From contig CAILDT010000598.1 of the NCBI GenBank assembly GCA_903833025.1, forward strand, positions 1 to 9,027: a DNA stretch of 9,027 nucleotides, read 5' to 3'. Shown piece by piece: positions 1 to 6,975 of this stretch (positions within the stretch are counted from its first letter, which is position 1; each line of letters begins with the position of its first letter). A program made the translations under genes and the position numbers. The notes beneath the pieces are model-generated. The model had not been told where the DNA came from and made no database searches. It saw nothing but the letters and a program-made list of their open reading frames with translations. Source of the stretch: an uncultured Bacteroidota bacterium (GTDB lineage Bacteria > Bacteroidota > Bacteroidia > 2-12-FULL-35-15).

Positions 1-1307
1 CTTTTGGTAAACAAATTAGAGCTATTGTAAATGCTTCTCAAACAGGTACAAGTGCCGCTTATCATTTCCATTTAACTTCAAGCGTTTCAAGTGATACTGC
101 TAAAGCTGGAACTATAACCGCTAGTGACTTATCTTCTGTAGACTTTTTGTTATATGCTTATAGATTAATTCAAACAGCTAACGGCTGGCACCCCACAGCT
201 TTATTTACTGGTGGTGGCTATCCTTTACTTTGTATAGGTAATGGGCAATATTTATCTACATATAACTTCGGTAACGATTCAAACCCTACTAATTATCAAT
301 GGAGTAGACACGCTTTATACTTTAAACCAGGTTACGAAGTATGCGGAATAACAACCAATAATCAATATTTAGTTATTGCTGCTGAAAGACGCTCAACTAA
401 TGCAGGGCGTAGTTTCCAAGACGGAATACTATACTTCTGGGACGGAACTACTAATTCACCTAACTTTACAATTGATATACCTATGGGCGCACCATACGGG
501 ATTTATACATTTAACAATGTAACTTACTTTGTATGTGGTGGTTCATTATTTGCATGGAGTGGTGGTCAAACAGTTATTAAGGTTAGAAACATTGGCTATC
601 AGAACACTGATTACTTAAATGCAATCGATACGACTTTAGTAAATCCTAATATGATGACTACTAGATACAATTTACTTATGATGGGAATACCCAGCTCAAG
701 TACTAACACTAATCTCACATATGGTATATATTCATGGGGTACAGTAGAACTTACATTTCCAAACAGTTTTGGTTTAAGCTATACGCTATCAAATGGTTAT
801 TTATATAATAATACAGGTGGAGTGTCTAATTTACAGATTGGAGCTATACAAAACTTTGTCGATTCCATGTACATCTCGTGGAGTTACACTTTGGCTGGTG
901 TAACATATTACGGACTTGATTTACTAGATAATTATTCAACTCCAGCCTCAAACTTTAGTTGGCAAGGTCTAATTTATGACGGTGGTTCTAGGTATAAAGC
1001 TAAGAAAGCATTAAGACTTAAACTAACATTCTTACCATTACCTGCTAATACAACTCTTACACTACAATATTCACTAGACAGAGGTGCATTTGTATCCGTA
1101 GATCCAAATGGCAGTAATTCATACTCTGCAGTAGTTGGTGAAACTTCAATAATAGTAGAATTTGATAACATGAGGTTCTTTGAGTTTCAATATGGTTTTT
1201 TTGGTACATGTTCAAGTTCAGCCACTAGCCAACCAATTATTACAGGTATTACTATAGAGGTTGACCCATTAGAGGACGAACAAGTATTAAAGAAGGACTA
1301 CAGTTAA
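1..1307 (+). CDS. phage virion protein with propeller-like sequence (5' partial)
   Basis: The frame is open from the first full codon (base 3) to TAA at 1305-1307, giving 434 visible residues; the true start lies upstream. A TTG at 147 has no ribosome binding site and the protein reads smoothly through it, so it is not the start. The visible part is rich in aromatic residues, Gly, Ser, Thr and Asn, with short beta-type stretches. Blade-like pieces occur around 426-446 (ILYFWDG) and about 519-566 (VTYFVCGGSLFAW), where a hydrophobic strand ends in W-D/S-G. This is common in propeller-fold tail or DNA-stabilisation proteins of phages. The last 100 residues are more beta-sandwich-like, with an acidic/basic tail. 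It heads a tightly packed run of virion-type genes, and its stop overlaps the next start (TAATG). The propeller idea is inference from pattern; a tail hub, fibre or receptor-binding part is equally possible. No signal peptide or membrane helix is visible. Confidence 0.7.
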   Translation, partial: FGKQIRAIVNASQTGTSAAYHFHLTSSVSSDTAKAGTITASDLSSVDFLLYAYRLIQTANGWHPTALFTGGGYPLLCIGNGQYLSTYNFGNDSNPTNYQWSRHALYFKPGYEVCGITTNNQYLVIAAERRSTNAGRSFQDGILYFWDGTTNSPNFTIDIPMGAPYGIYTFNNVTYFVCGGSLFAWSGGQTVIKVRNIGYQNTDYLNAIDTTLVNPNMMTTRYNLLMMGIPSSSTNTNLTYGIYSWGTVELTFPNSFGLSYTLSNGYLYNNTGGVSNLQIGAIQNFVDSMYISWSYTLAGVTYYGLDLLDNYSTPASNFSWQGLIYDGGSRYKAKKALRLKLTFLPLPANTTLTLQYSLDRGAFVSVDPNGSNSYSAVVGETSIIVEFDNMRFFEFQYGFFGTCSSSATSQPIITGITIEVDPLEDEQVLKKDYS

Positions 1308-1630
1308 TGAATCAAGGTTTTCAATCAGAGGTTAACGCCAACGCACCAAATCGTTCGATGATGTATTCGATGTATACAACAACTTTCGGAAGTGCTGATT
1401 TTATGATTCAACCACCGAGTCCAGGCGAAGTAGGCAGTGGCTTTCCAACAGTTCCTTATTTATCTCTTGAAGCTTTACTTTACAATCAGCAAGCAAGCAA
1501 CCCTAGTTCTGCCCCTGTTAATACAATGGCGGGTAGCAATACAGGTCAACAAGTTATACAATCTACTCAGTCAGCCAACGATGCTACTGGCACCCCACGT
1601 TCAATAATGGGTAATCAACAAACACCTTAG
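1307..1630 (+). CDS. small Q/N/S-rich phage protein, unknown function
   Basis: 107 residues. The ATG shares one base with the preceding stop (TAATG), and AAGGA at 1293-1297 sits 9 nt upstream, so translation is probably coupled to the upstream virion gene. The N-terminal half has a Met/Tyr-rich patch (MMYSMYTTTFG, about residues 18-28) and a Pro-rich patch (QPPSPGE). From about residue 60 it is low-complexity Gln, Ser, Asn, Thr and Ala and likely disordered. No catalytic motif, signal peptide or membrane segment is visible. Its place among virion genes suggests a minor structural or assembly protein, but I do not recognise the family. Confidence 0.7.
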   Translation: MNQGFQSEVNANAPNRSMMYSMYTTTFGSADFMIQPPSPGEVGSGFPTVPYLSLEALLYNQQASNPSSAPVNTMAGSNTGQQVIQSTQSANDATGTPRSIMGNQQTP

Positions 1631-1638
1631 GAGTTTTT

Positions 1639-1998
1639 ATGGCAGGAATAAATATACCAGAAGGAAATCAAAAACAATTTTTTGGTCAAAAAGTAAGCAA
1701 AGAAGGTAAAAATGTATATAACGCTTCTGATGCAGATTTAATATATAAAAACGATTATTCAACCCAAACCTTTTATAACTCTAATGGAAGTTTATCTTTT
1801 GGCTTAAATGTAGATGGAACTTATGGTATGCAAACATTAGATACTAATGGTTATTTGTTATTTGAAATGAGTGGTCAAACTTGGTATTGGTATGACCCCA
1901 ATACTGGTTATAATGTTATGCAAGTAGGACTTCTTCCAGATGGAACCTATGGTTTTGCAGTAGCTAATGCAGGTTATAATGTAGCCGATGGTTACTAG
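1639..1998 (+). CDS. small virion-type protein with duplicated DGTYG motif
   Basis: 119 residues. AGGAG at 1629-1633 overlaps the previous TAG stop and lies 5 nt from the ATG, which fixes the start. The N-terminal part (residues 1-45) is polar. Residues 54-74 and 96-116 form two related units with the pattern [F/V]GLxxDGTYG followed by a GY about 7-8 residues on; the copies are 42 residues apart. A very aromatic link (QTWYWYD, residues 80-86) lies between them. Short DGTYG-type beta units ending in a Gly-Tyr turn are, from memory, a recurring feature of small tail or minor structural proteins of phages. With the neighbours this points to a virion component, perhaps a tail or fibre connector. 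The function is inferred only. TAG stop. Confidence 0.75.
   Translation: MAGINIPEGNQKQFFGQKVSKEGKNVYNASDADLIYKNDYSTQTFYNSNGSLSFGLNVDGTYGMQTLDTNGYLLFEMSGQTWYWYDPNTGYNVMQVGLLPDGTYGFAVANAGYNVADGY
1798..1986 (+). repeat. two-copy internal protein repeat (DGTYG units)
   Basis: Two coding repeats of about 63 nt (1798-1860 and 1924-1986) lie within the 119-residue gene. The core is nearly identical in DNA too: gatggaacttatggt at 1813 and gatggaacctatggt at 1939, differing by one silent base. This suggests an internal duplication of one beta unit. Confidence 0.7.
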
Positions 1999-2000
1999 AT

Positions 2001-2759
2001 ATGGCACTTAAAAACTTTCAAGATATATTCCTTGCTATACCTGAATATGGAATAGACCAAATTATTGGTGTATTTTCACGAACAATTACTATAGCAGCTC
2101 CAACTGCTCTACAAGGTTTTATTACACAAAACTATACATTTTCTACTGGTTTTAGTGATAGTTGTTATTTTCAAGGTATTTTTACTCAAAACGGTGGAAC
2201 TACATATAATGATTTTGGTGCACAAACACCTAACTTAACAGCGCCTAATCCTTGGTTTCAAAGTGTAGACGTAGATGCTTATACAGATGCTTTTAATTTA
2301 TATGTAAATGTTACTAATTATTATGACGTTTCACACAGCACTAGTTCTTCTTACACAGTTACTTTCAAAGTATATTTACTAGCCAAAAATTCTATGTTAT
2401 ATCCCATTGAACCTATAGAAACTAATAACATAATAATCTATTCATCTGAGAATAATTACCAAAAAATATTTGACAAAGGTACTATAGCTATAAATGTAGC
2501 TAGCGGGGCTAATGGAAGTACAGGTTCAATTACGCATGATCTAGGATACATACCAAAAGTTAAAGCATTTTTTTTACCTAGTAGCGCCCCAACAAATGTA
2601 TTTGCATTAAATCAAGTAATTTCACCTGCGCTTGGTGATGCTCCTGCAATATACGCTAACATTACAACTAGTACTTTATATTTTTCATCTGACCAAACAT
2701 ATTTTACTGCTCCAGGAGTAACAGGTAATATTGAATGGAGGATTTATTATGACAGTTGA
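2001..2759 (+). CDS. putative tail or fibre protein, beta-rich
   Basis: 252 residues. The ATG at 2001 is 2 nt after the previous stop and has no clear Shine-Dalgarno (only GATGG), so re-initiation by ribosomes finishing the upstream gene is likely. Residues 25-130 are beta-rich with many aromatic residues and Thr/Ser. Residues 135-165 look like a linker. The C-terminal domain begins at about residue 165 with Gly/Ser and contains ITHDLGYIPKVKAFFL (177-192), ending in a strand WRIYYD. A 'THxLGYIPxVxxxx ... YRIYY' layout is, from memory, typical of C-terminal beta domains in phage tail-fibre and minor tail proteins. Ends in TGA at 2757-2759, which shows that TGA is a stop here. Likely part of the host-contact apparatus; which part is unknown. 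Confidence 0.75.
   Translation: MALKNFQDIFLAIPEYGIDQIIGVFSRTITIAAPTALQGFITQNYTFSTGFSDSCYFQGIFTQNGGTTYNDFGAQTPNLTAPNPWFQSVDVDAYTDAFNLYVNVTNYYDVSHSTSSSYTVTFKVYLLAKNSMLYPIEPIETNNIIIYSSENNYQKIFDKGTIAINVASGANGSTGSITHDLGYIPKVKAFFLPSSAPTNVFALNQVISPALGDAPAIYANITTSTLYFSSDQTYFTAPGVTGNIEWRIYYDS
2737..2741 (+). promoter_or_regulatory. ribosome binding site GGAGG that sets the 2749 start
   Basis: A consensus GGAGG lies 7 nt before ATG 2749. It decides the start of the next gene against an in-frame TTG at 2731, which is upstream of this motif. The site lies inside the end of the preceding gene. Confidence 0.85.
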
Positions 2760-3147
2760 TATAAATAAAATCATAGCAAGTTCAGCATTTAGCGGATTTA
2801 GTAATTCAAGTTCTGTTTCATTTTCATCTACCATAGCAGGTCAAACTATAGCTGCGGGTAGCTATGTATCATCTAGTGCTTTTGCAGCGTTAAATAATGC
2901 TAACTCCATCTCTCAAGTACAAATTAATCTCGGTGGCTTAGAAAGTTTTTGGAGAGTTTTACCTGGTAACTTAATAATTAATTATCCAAATTCAAGTGCT
3001 CCCAATTATCAAATAGAATTATTTTCATATTTTACCTCAGGATTATTAAGAGTTGATACTTATATCAGTAATCAAATCGGAACAGGTGTTACAATTCCAA
3101 CTATTACTATTAGTTGCAGAGGTTTCATATTCAATTCACCATTTTAG
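2749..3147 (+). CDS. small beta-rich virion-type protein
   Basis: 132 residues from ATG 2749, overlapping the previous gene by 11 nt, so the two are probably translationally coupled. The first 60 residues are rich in Ser, Ala and small residues (FSNSSSVSFSS, then TIAAGSYVSSSAFAAL). Residues from about 62 on read as beta strands with the order W-P-G-N-hydrophobic, then YQIELFSYF, LLRVDTYISNQ and TIPTITISCRGFIF. It ends in Phe, like many trimeric or beta-sandwich virion proteins. Hydrophobic stretches are amphipathic strands rather than membrane helices. Its place after a fibre-like gene suggests a minor tail/fibre subunit or capping protein. I do not recognise the family. It is the last gene before a promoter/hairpin region, so it closes this cluster. 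Confidence 0.75.
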   Translation: MTVDINKIIASSAFSGFSNSSSVSFSSTIAGQTIAAGSYVSSSAFAALNNANSISQVQINLGGLESFWRVLPGNLIINYPNSSAPNYQIELFSYFTSGLLRVDTYISNQIGTGVTIPTITISCRGFIFNSPF

Positions 3148-3149
3148 TT

Positions 3150-3178
3150 TTTACAAACAATATGCTAAAGTGTATAAT
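3150..3178 (+). promoter_or_regulatory. sigma70-type promoter
   Basis: TTTACA at 3150-3155, a 17-nt spacer and TATAAT at 3173-3178: one mismatch from consensus in the -35 box and a perfect -10 box. The expected start of transcription is near 3185. It would drive the two ejection-type genes at 3231-6153, but a terminator-like hairpin lies between it and the first of them. Confidence 0.75.
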
Positions 3179-3203
3179 GTAAACTATTAGGCAACTAACC
3201 CAG

Positions 3204-3224
3204 CCCTCGAAGGAGGGTTTTTTT
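3204..3224 (+). terminator. intrinsic terminator-like hairpin before the 3231 gene
   Basis: CCCTC (3204-3208), loop GAAG, GAGGG (3213-3217), then seven T residues (3218-3224). It works in the + direction only; the other side has no T run. It can end readthrough from the upstream virion genes. It lies about 20 nt downstream of the expected start of the 3150 promoter, so it could also attenuate that promoter. The only good Shine-Dalgarno for the next gene (AAGGAGG, 3210-3216) is part of the loop and 3' arm, 14 nt from ATG 3231. Confidence 0.75.
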
Positions 3225-3230
3225 ATATTT

Positions 3231-4175
3231 ATGAATCCAAATCACGTAAATCAAGATGTAAACAACGCTAGGAATACAGGCAATCGTTTACAAAATCAAT
3301 TTGACCAACAAGCTAATCAGACCTATGGTCAGTATCAAGATACCTATAATCAAGCACTAGGTTCTCAACAAGATTTAAAAGCTTACACCAGAAAAATTGC
3401 TGGAATGAATTATGGAGATATATACGGCCAAGATTTAGCTAATTCACAATCTAAATATGGTTTTGATCCAAAATCTTTAGCTCTTGCTAATAAAAACTTA
3501 CTTAATACACAAACTGCTATGCAATATGCACCTCAATCTTCTACTCAAGCTGGTAATTATTATGGTGGAACTGCTGGTCAAGCTATGAGCGCATACCAAA
3601 ATATGGCTGGTAACCTTAACACTACACTTGCCAACCAATCTAATGCTGTTGGTCAATATAAAGATTTATTATCTGCTACTCAAAATGAAGCCAACCAACA
3701 GACTACTCAACAACTTGCTGGCCAAGCCCAAGCATTAGGTGGATATGAAGCAGTAGCTCAAAACTCCACGAATATAATGAACAACGCTTCTCAAACCATG
3801 ACAGCTATTGAAAAACTACAACAAGACCAAGGTACTGTTACTGCAGGTCAAATTACTGCTTACCAAAACGCATATTCAAATTATATTACTGCCCAAGCCG
3901 CAGCATCTACAGCTGCATCATATGCTCTAACTCAAAGAGCAACAGCTAATGCAAATAACTACAAACTTATGCAAGATGCTATTGGTGGAAAACAAAACGC
4001 TACTAATGCACAAATTGCTGCAGCAACTGGTATTCCAGAATCAGTAATTGCTGGTATGAGGCCTTACGGTGGCGCTCATGCAAGCGGATATAACCCTCAA
4101 TCATATAGGCCTAGTTCTAATCTTAGTGTTGGCGAAGGTTCAAATCCAGGAACAATTACTCGGGTAATAAGATAA
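3231..4175 (+). CDS. putative internal virion (ejection) protein
   Basis: 314 residues, strongly enriched in Gln, Asn, Ala and Tyr. Residues 1-50 are NQ-rich and polar. Residues 83-245 read as long Ala/Gln/Asn helices, probably coiled-coil-like, with AAASTAASYAL at 223-233. Residues 246-278 contain IAAATGIPESVIAGM (262-276), a short helix-turn-helix-like piece. The C-terminus is Gly/Ser/Tyr-rich and disordered, ending RVIR. It has no signal peptide or membrane helix. The start ATG is the only one before residue 59; its Shine-Dalgarno is 14 nt away, inside a hairpin. The next gene begins 1 nt after its stop. Ala/Gln-rich helical proteins next to a large Gly/Ala-rich protein are a usual look for internal-core or ejected proteins of short-tailed phages. 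This role is inferred from composition and context. A scaffolding-type protein is the main alternative. Confidence 0.65.
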   Translation: MNPNHVNQDVNNARNTGNRLQNQFDQQANQTYGQYQDTYNQALGSQQDLKAYTRKIAGMNYGDIYGQDLANSQSKYGFDPKSLALANKNLLNTQTAMQYAPQSSTQAGNYYGGTAGQAMSAYQNMAGNLNTTLANQSNAVGQYKDLLSATQNEANQQTTQQLAGQAQALGGYEAVAQNSTNIMNNASQTMTAIEKLQQDQGTVTAGQITAYQNAYSNYITAQAAASTAASYALTQRATANANNYKLMQDAIGGKQNATNAQIAAATGIPESVIAGMRPYGGAHASGYNPQSYRPSSNLSVGEGSNPGTITRVIR

Positions 4176-4176
4176 A

Positions 4177-6153
4177 ATGGCAAATTTAACAGTACAACAA
4201 CTAACTCAAACACCAAATCCTACAATTAATGTAGATTCTAATCAAGTAACACAAGCAAATCAAGGTGCAAATCAAACACCAAATCAAAGTGCAAATCAAG
4301 GACAACAACCGTCTTGGTGGGAAAAGCTATTACCTACAGCTGGAGGAGCTATAGGTGGAATACTTGGTGGTTTAGTACCAATTCCAGGTTTAGATGTTGC
4401 AACGGGTATAGGTGGAGCCGCAGCAGGTGGTGCTATAGGACAAAAAATAGAAAACATGCTTACGGGTCAAAAACAATCTACTTTGGCCGCAGGTGCTGAA
4501 AACGCACTTGGACAAGGTGCTGGAATGGGTCTTGGTTTAGGCGCTAAAACATTATTAGGATCTATTGCTCCAAAAGCGACAGAAGTGGCTTCAAGTACAT
4601 TACAATCACAATTTAAGTCACCCGTAGATAAATCTGTAGTAGATTATTTTAATGCTTCTGGTGTAAATGATGCTAGACAAATTGGTAAGGCGGTTCCTAT
4701 AGTTAGTGGTCCAAATGGCGCATATAATAACATGGTTAAAGATACACTTCAACAAGCTGGTCAAAATGGAATTAAAGTAAATATTAGCAACGTAGACAAA
4801 CAATTGGCAGATTTATTAGCTGGTGAAAATCAAACAGGAGCTACAATATTAAATACCTCTCAAAAAAATAATGTTAATGATTTAGTACAGAGAACTTTAT
4901 CAAGATTACAACCAGAAACGAGTGGTTTAGCCACCGACAAAACGACTGCTGAAGGTGCACAAAGCTTATTATTTAGTACTCCAGATAAAACCTATGAAGC
5001 TTTTACAACTTTAAGAGATGCAGCTAATGCAGCTTATCAGGGTAAAGGTTCTATTACTGGCACGGCACAAAATGCTACAGCAAACGTATTAAGCAAAATG
5101 GCTAGTTATTTGAAAGACCAATCTTTTGTTCCAGATGGTATAAATTCGATACCAATAACTGACGAAATGAAATCTACACTTATTAACAATATTAGTGGAT
5201 TAAAAGACATCAATCCTGGTTTACATACAGCAGAAGTTAATAATATAACAAATGCCACAAAATTATCTGATCTAAATAAAATGCAAAGTAACTGGGTACA
5301 AGCATCAAAAGCACTACAAAAAGGAGCAATAACTGGCGCTACTAAAGTTGGAACAACTTCAAGTGATATAGCAGCAGGTTTAGCACCTATAAGTTTTTCT
5401 CACCCCCTAATGACCCTGGCTGGTTTAGCTATGAAATCTCCAACAGGGGATAGAGTAGGTACTTCTGTTTTATCTAATCTTGGTTCTACGCTTAACAAAG
5501 GAACTAAAGATCAAGCTACGACGGGTATACTTAAATCTTTAGGAATTACCAATAAGAACGCTGGATTGGTAAATAAAATAACACCGTTGGCAACTAGAGC
5601 AACAGCTTTAGGAGCAGCAAATTTACCAAATGTTGCTGGCAGCGGACAACCAACAGGACAAATAACACAAGGAGCAGGTATGCAAGGAACACAAGGAGCT
5701 GGCGGAGCAGGAGCACCTGGTCAAGACGCATTAAATCAACTATATAATCAATTATTGCAACAGGAACAATCAAGTTTTGGTGGTACTCAAACTGGTTCAT
5801 TAATTAGTGCATTAAATCAATTAGCCCCACAAGTTAATAAACAACAAATAGCAGCCAACGCTATACAACAACTAATACCTGCTTACCAAAACGCTGGAGG
5901 CGCACAGGGACTTCTTGGTGGTTTAGAACAATATGCAACTGGATTAATACCTGGAACTGCTGCAAACGTCTATGGTAATCAGCAACAAGCCACTGCTGGC
6001 GCTCTAGGTGGTGCTTTAGGAATAAATGCTCAACAAGCTGGTGGACTTTTACCTTCTCTTATGTCAAATCAACGAACAGCCAATCCGCAAATTACTGCAC
6101 TACAAAATCTATTAAGTTTGTATGGTGGTCAAGCCGCACCTGTTGCTCAGTAA
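4177..6153 (+). CDS. putative large internal virion/DNA-ejection protein with glycine-zipper segment
   Basis: 658 residues. In order: a polar N-terminus with four NQ repeats (27-42); WWEKLL (47-52); a Gly/Ala-rich hydrophobic segment at 54-88 with repeated GGxxG spacing (GGAIGGILGGL) resembling a glycine zipper; a further Gly-rich stretch (106-125); a mixed helical domain (about 140-390) without visible catalytic motif; a second hydrophobic patch (398-420, IAAGLAPISFSHPLMTLAGL); then a long Gln/Gly/Ala low-complexity tail (485-658). Glycine-zipper segments insert into or cross membranes, and phage ejection proteins often carry them to carry DNA through the envelope. It starts 1 nt after the previous stop with no strong Shine-Dalgarno, so coupling is likely. 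Its TAA (6151-6153) directly touches the stop of the converging gene. An alternative is a tape-measure-like or lytic core protein, but no muramidase motif was seen. Confidence 0.65.
   Translation: MANLTVQQLTQTPNPTINVDSNQVTQANQGANQTPNQSANQGQQPSWWEKLLPTAGGAIGGILGGLVPIPGLDVATGIGGAAAGGAIGQKIENMLTGQKQSTLAAGAENALGQGAGMGLGLGAKTLLGSIAPKATEVASSTLQSQFKSPVDKSVVDYFNASGVNDARQIGKAVPIVSGPNGAYNNMVKDTLQQAGQNGIKVNISNVDKQLADLLAGENQTGATILNTSQKNNVNDLVQRTLSRLQPETSGLATDKTTAEGAQSLLFSTPDKTYEAFTTLRDAANAAYQGKGSITGTAQNATANVLSKMASYLKDQSFVPDGINSIPITDEMKSTLINNISGLKDINPGLHTAEVNNITNATKLSDLNKMQSNWVQASKALQKGAITGATKVGTTSSDIAAGLAPISFSHPLMTLAGLAMKSPTGDRVGTSVLSNLGSTLNKGTKDQATTGILKSLGITNKNAGLVNKITPLATRATALGAANLPNVAGSGQPTGQITQGAGMQGTQGAGGAGAPGQDALNQLYNQLLQQEQSSFGGTQTGSLISALNQLAPQVNKQQIAANAIQQLIPAYQNAGGAQGLLGGLEQYATGLIPGTAANVYGNQQQATAGALGGALGINAQQAGGLLPSLMSNQRTANPQITALQNLLSLYGGQAAPVAQ
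4255..4302 (+). repeat. four tandem 12-nt coding repeats (xNQx)
   Basis: Four in-frame 12-nt units (4255, 4267, 4279 and 4291), all close to gcaaatcaaggt, encode ANQG, TPNQ-like and ANQG units at residues 27-42. This is a polar, probably disordered linker at the N-terminus and a likely site of slippage-driven length variation. Confidence 0.8.
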
Positions 6154-6435
6154 CTAAAGTTTCTCTAGTTCTTCTTGTATTGCTTCTGTTGGTATTTCTC
6201 TAACAATTAATATCTTGTCTTCTTTTTCTAAGTCTATTTCAAATACTAGGTTCTGTTCTTCTGGGTATCCAAACCTGTTATTGCAAACTTCATAAAGAAA
6301 GCCTGAGATTATCTTGTCTTTGTATACATTAAACTGACATGAGATGTTAACTAATTTAATGTAGTTATATTCTCTTTCGCTTAATTCGTGCATCTTTCCT
6401 TGTGATTCTTGGTCGGCTTTTTTAATCTTGCCCAT
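6154..6435 (-). CDS. small conserved-looking phage protein, unknown function
   Basis: 93 residues. ATG at 6435-6433 is preceded by AAGGAG (6446-6441) with 5 nt spacing, and this motif overlaps the end of the previous gene. Lys-rich N-terminus, then a helical block KMHELSEREYNYIKLVN (14-30), an aromatic core with two Cys (33 and 51), and an acidic C-terminus (FEIDLEKEDK, then EAIQEELEKL). No membrane helix or signal. It is the last of five genes in the chaperonin operon and ends, with TAG, against the converging ejection gene. I do not recognise a function; the two cysteines are too few to claim metal binding. Confidence 0.75.
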   Translation of the reverse strand: MGKIKKADQESQGKMHELSEREYNYIKLVNISCQFNVYKDKIISGFLYEVCNNRFGYPEEQNLVFEIDLEKEDKILIVREIPTEAIQEELEKL

Positions 6436-6444
6436 TATAGCTCC

Positions 6445-6690
6445 TTATAGTTTTTTTAAGTCCTGATCGCTTGGTAAGAAATTATACACCTCTTTACTCT
6501 CCATAGGAAAAGCTTGAATAAAATCTTCATTAACGCTTCCATCTCTTTTGAATGGCTGAACTATATCTCTTGAATGGTCGTTTCTCTGCATGTTGTGATC
6601 GTGCTGTTTAAAGGTAGCATTATATCTACCTGTCATTTTACCGACATCTGGTGTGCCTTTATGATAGACCCCGTCAAGTATATAACCCAT
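6445..6690 (-). CDS. small hydrophilic phage protein, unknown function
   Basis: 81 residues. The ATG overlaps the upstream stop by one base (TAATG), so translation is probably coupled. Begins GYILDGVYHKGTPDV; the middle has a His/Asn/Arg-rich run (QHDHNMQRNDHSRD, 29-42), then IVQPFKRDGSVNEDFIQAFP (43-62), and ends in DLKKL. Soluble, with no membrane helix. Small proteins with this 'DIVQPF/Y...DGxxNxDFI..FP' layout occur, as far as I recall, in many tailed phages without known function, which supports a phage origin. This resemblance is from memory. Confidence 0.75.
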   Translation of the reverse strand: MGYILDGVYHKGTPDVGKMTGRYNATFKQHDHNMQRNDHSRDIVQPFKRDGSVNEDFIQAFPMESKEVYNFLPSDQDLKKL

Positions 6691-6974
6691 TATCGTGGCT
6701 TTACTGTTACATTAAGCTGTTGTTCTCTAAGTCGTTCTGATTCTTCCCATTCAAATTGAGCAGGAGTTTTAGGTTCTACTACACCAACTTCACCGTCTTG
6801 ATTAATTCTATTGATGTTGCCACCATTATAACTTCCAGATGTAACGCCAATTTCAGGCTCTGGTTCATTAATCTTTTTTTCTAGTTTCTTTATGTGAGAT
6901 ATTAAATCTTTATAGATATAACCAACAACTGTGCCTATAAGACCAAAGATTATAATCTCTATAAGAGTTTTCAT
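6690..6974 (-). CDS. one-helix membrane protein
   Basis: 94 residues. The ATG begins 1 nt after the groEL stop, and no good Shine-Dalgarno is visible, so coupling to groEL is likely. Residues 4-21 (LIEIIIFGLIGTVVGYIY) form a single hydrophobic helix, followed by a basic coil-like stretch (22-35, with KKLEKK) and then a polar C-terminal half with Gly/Asn turns and a Glu/Arg-rich segment (EWEESERLREQQ, 75-86). With Lys just after the helix, the C-terminal tail is probably cytoplasmic. It could be a membrane anchor, or a small holin- or spanin-type protein, but one short helix with a long polar tail fits neither class well. Not a lipoprotein (no lipobox). Confidence 0.75.
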   Translation of the reverse strand: MKTLIEIIIFGLIGTVVGYIYKDLISHIKKLEKKINEPEPEIGVTSGSYNGGNINRINQDGEVGVVEPKTPAQFEWEESERLREQQLNVTVKPR

Positions 6975-6975
6975 G

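Noticed and set aside
147..149. TTG start for the first gene
   Set aside because: The frame is open to the window start, the upstream residues read like the same protein, and there is no ribosome binding site.
2731..2733. TTG start giving a 138-residue protein
   Set aside because: GGAGG at 2737-2741 lies downstream of it and points to ATG 2749.
2757..2759. Possible TGA recoding as in some candidate-phylum phages
   Set aside because: TGA ends the 252-residue gene exactly where the next gene with its strong ribosome binding site begins, and TAG and TAA also serve as stops.
4314..4803. Short frames inside the large ejection-type gene (4314-4499 + and 4618-4803 -)
   Set aside because: They lie within a long, coherent coding frame; their Trp/Arg/Ser- or Ile/Tyr-rich content is that expected from out-of-frame reading.
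5594..5800. Leu-rich frame on the - strand that looks like a membrane protein
   Set aside because: The Leu/Val run is the antisense of Gln/Gly/Ala-rich repeats of the + strand gene; no start signal.
6154..6168. Small imperfect hairpin (CTAAAG/CTCTAG) at the meeting point of the converging genes
   Set aside because: Only five pairs with a mismatch, a 3-nt loop and no T run; not a credible terminator.
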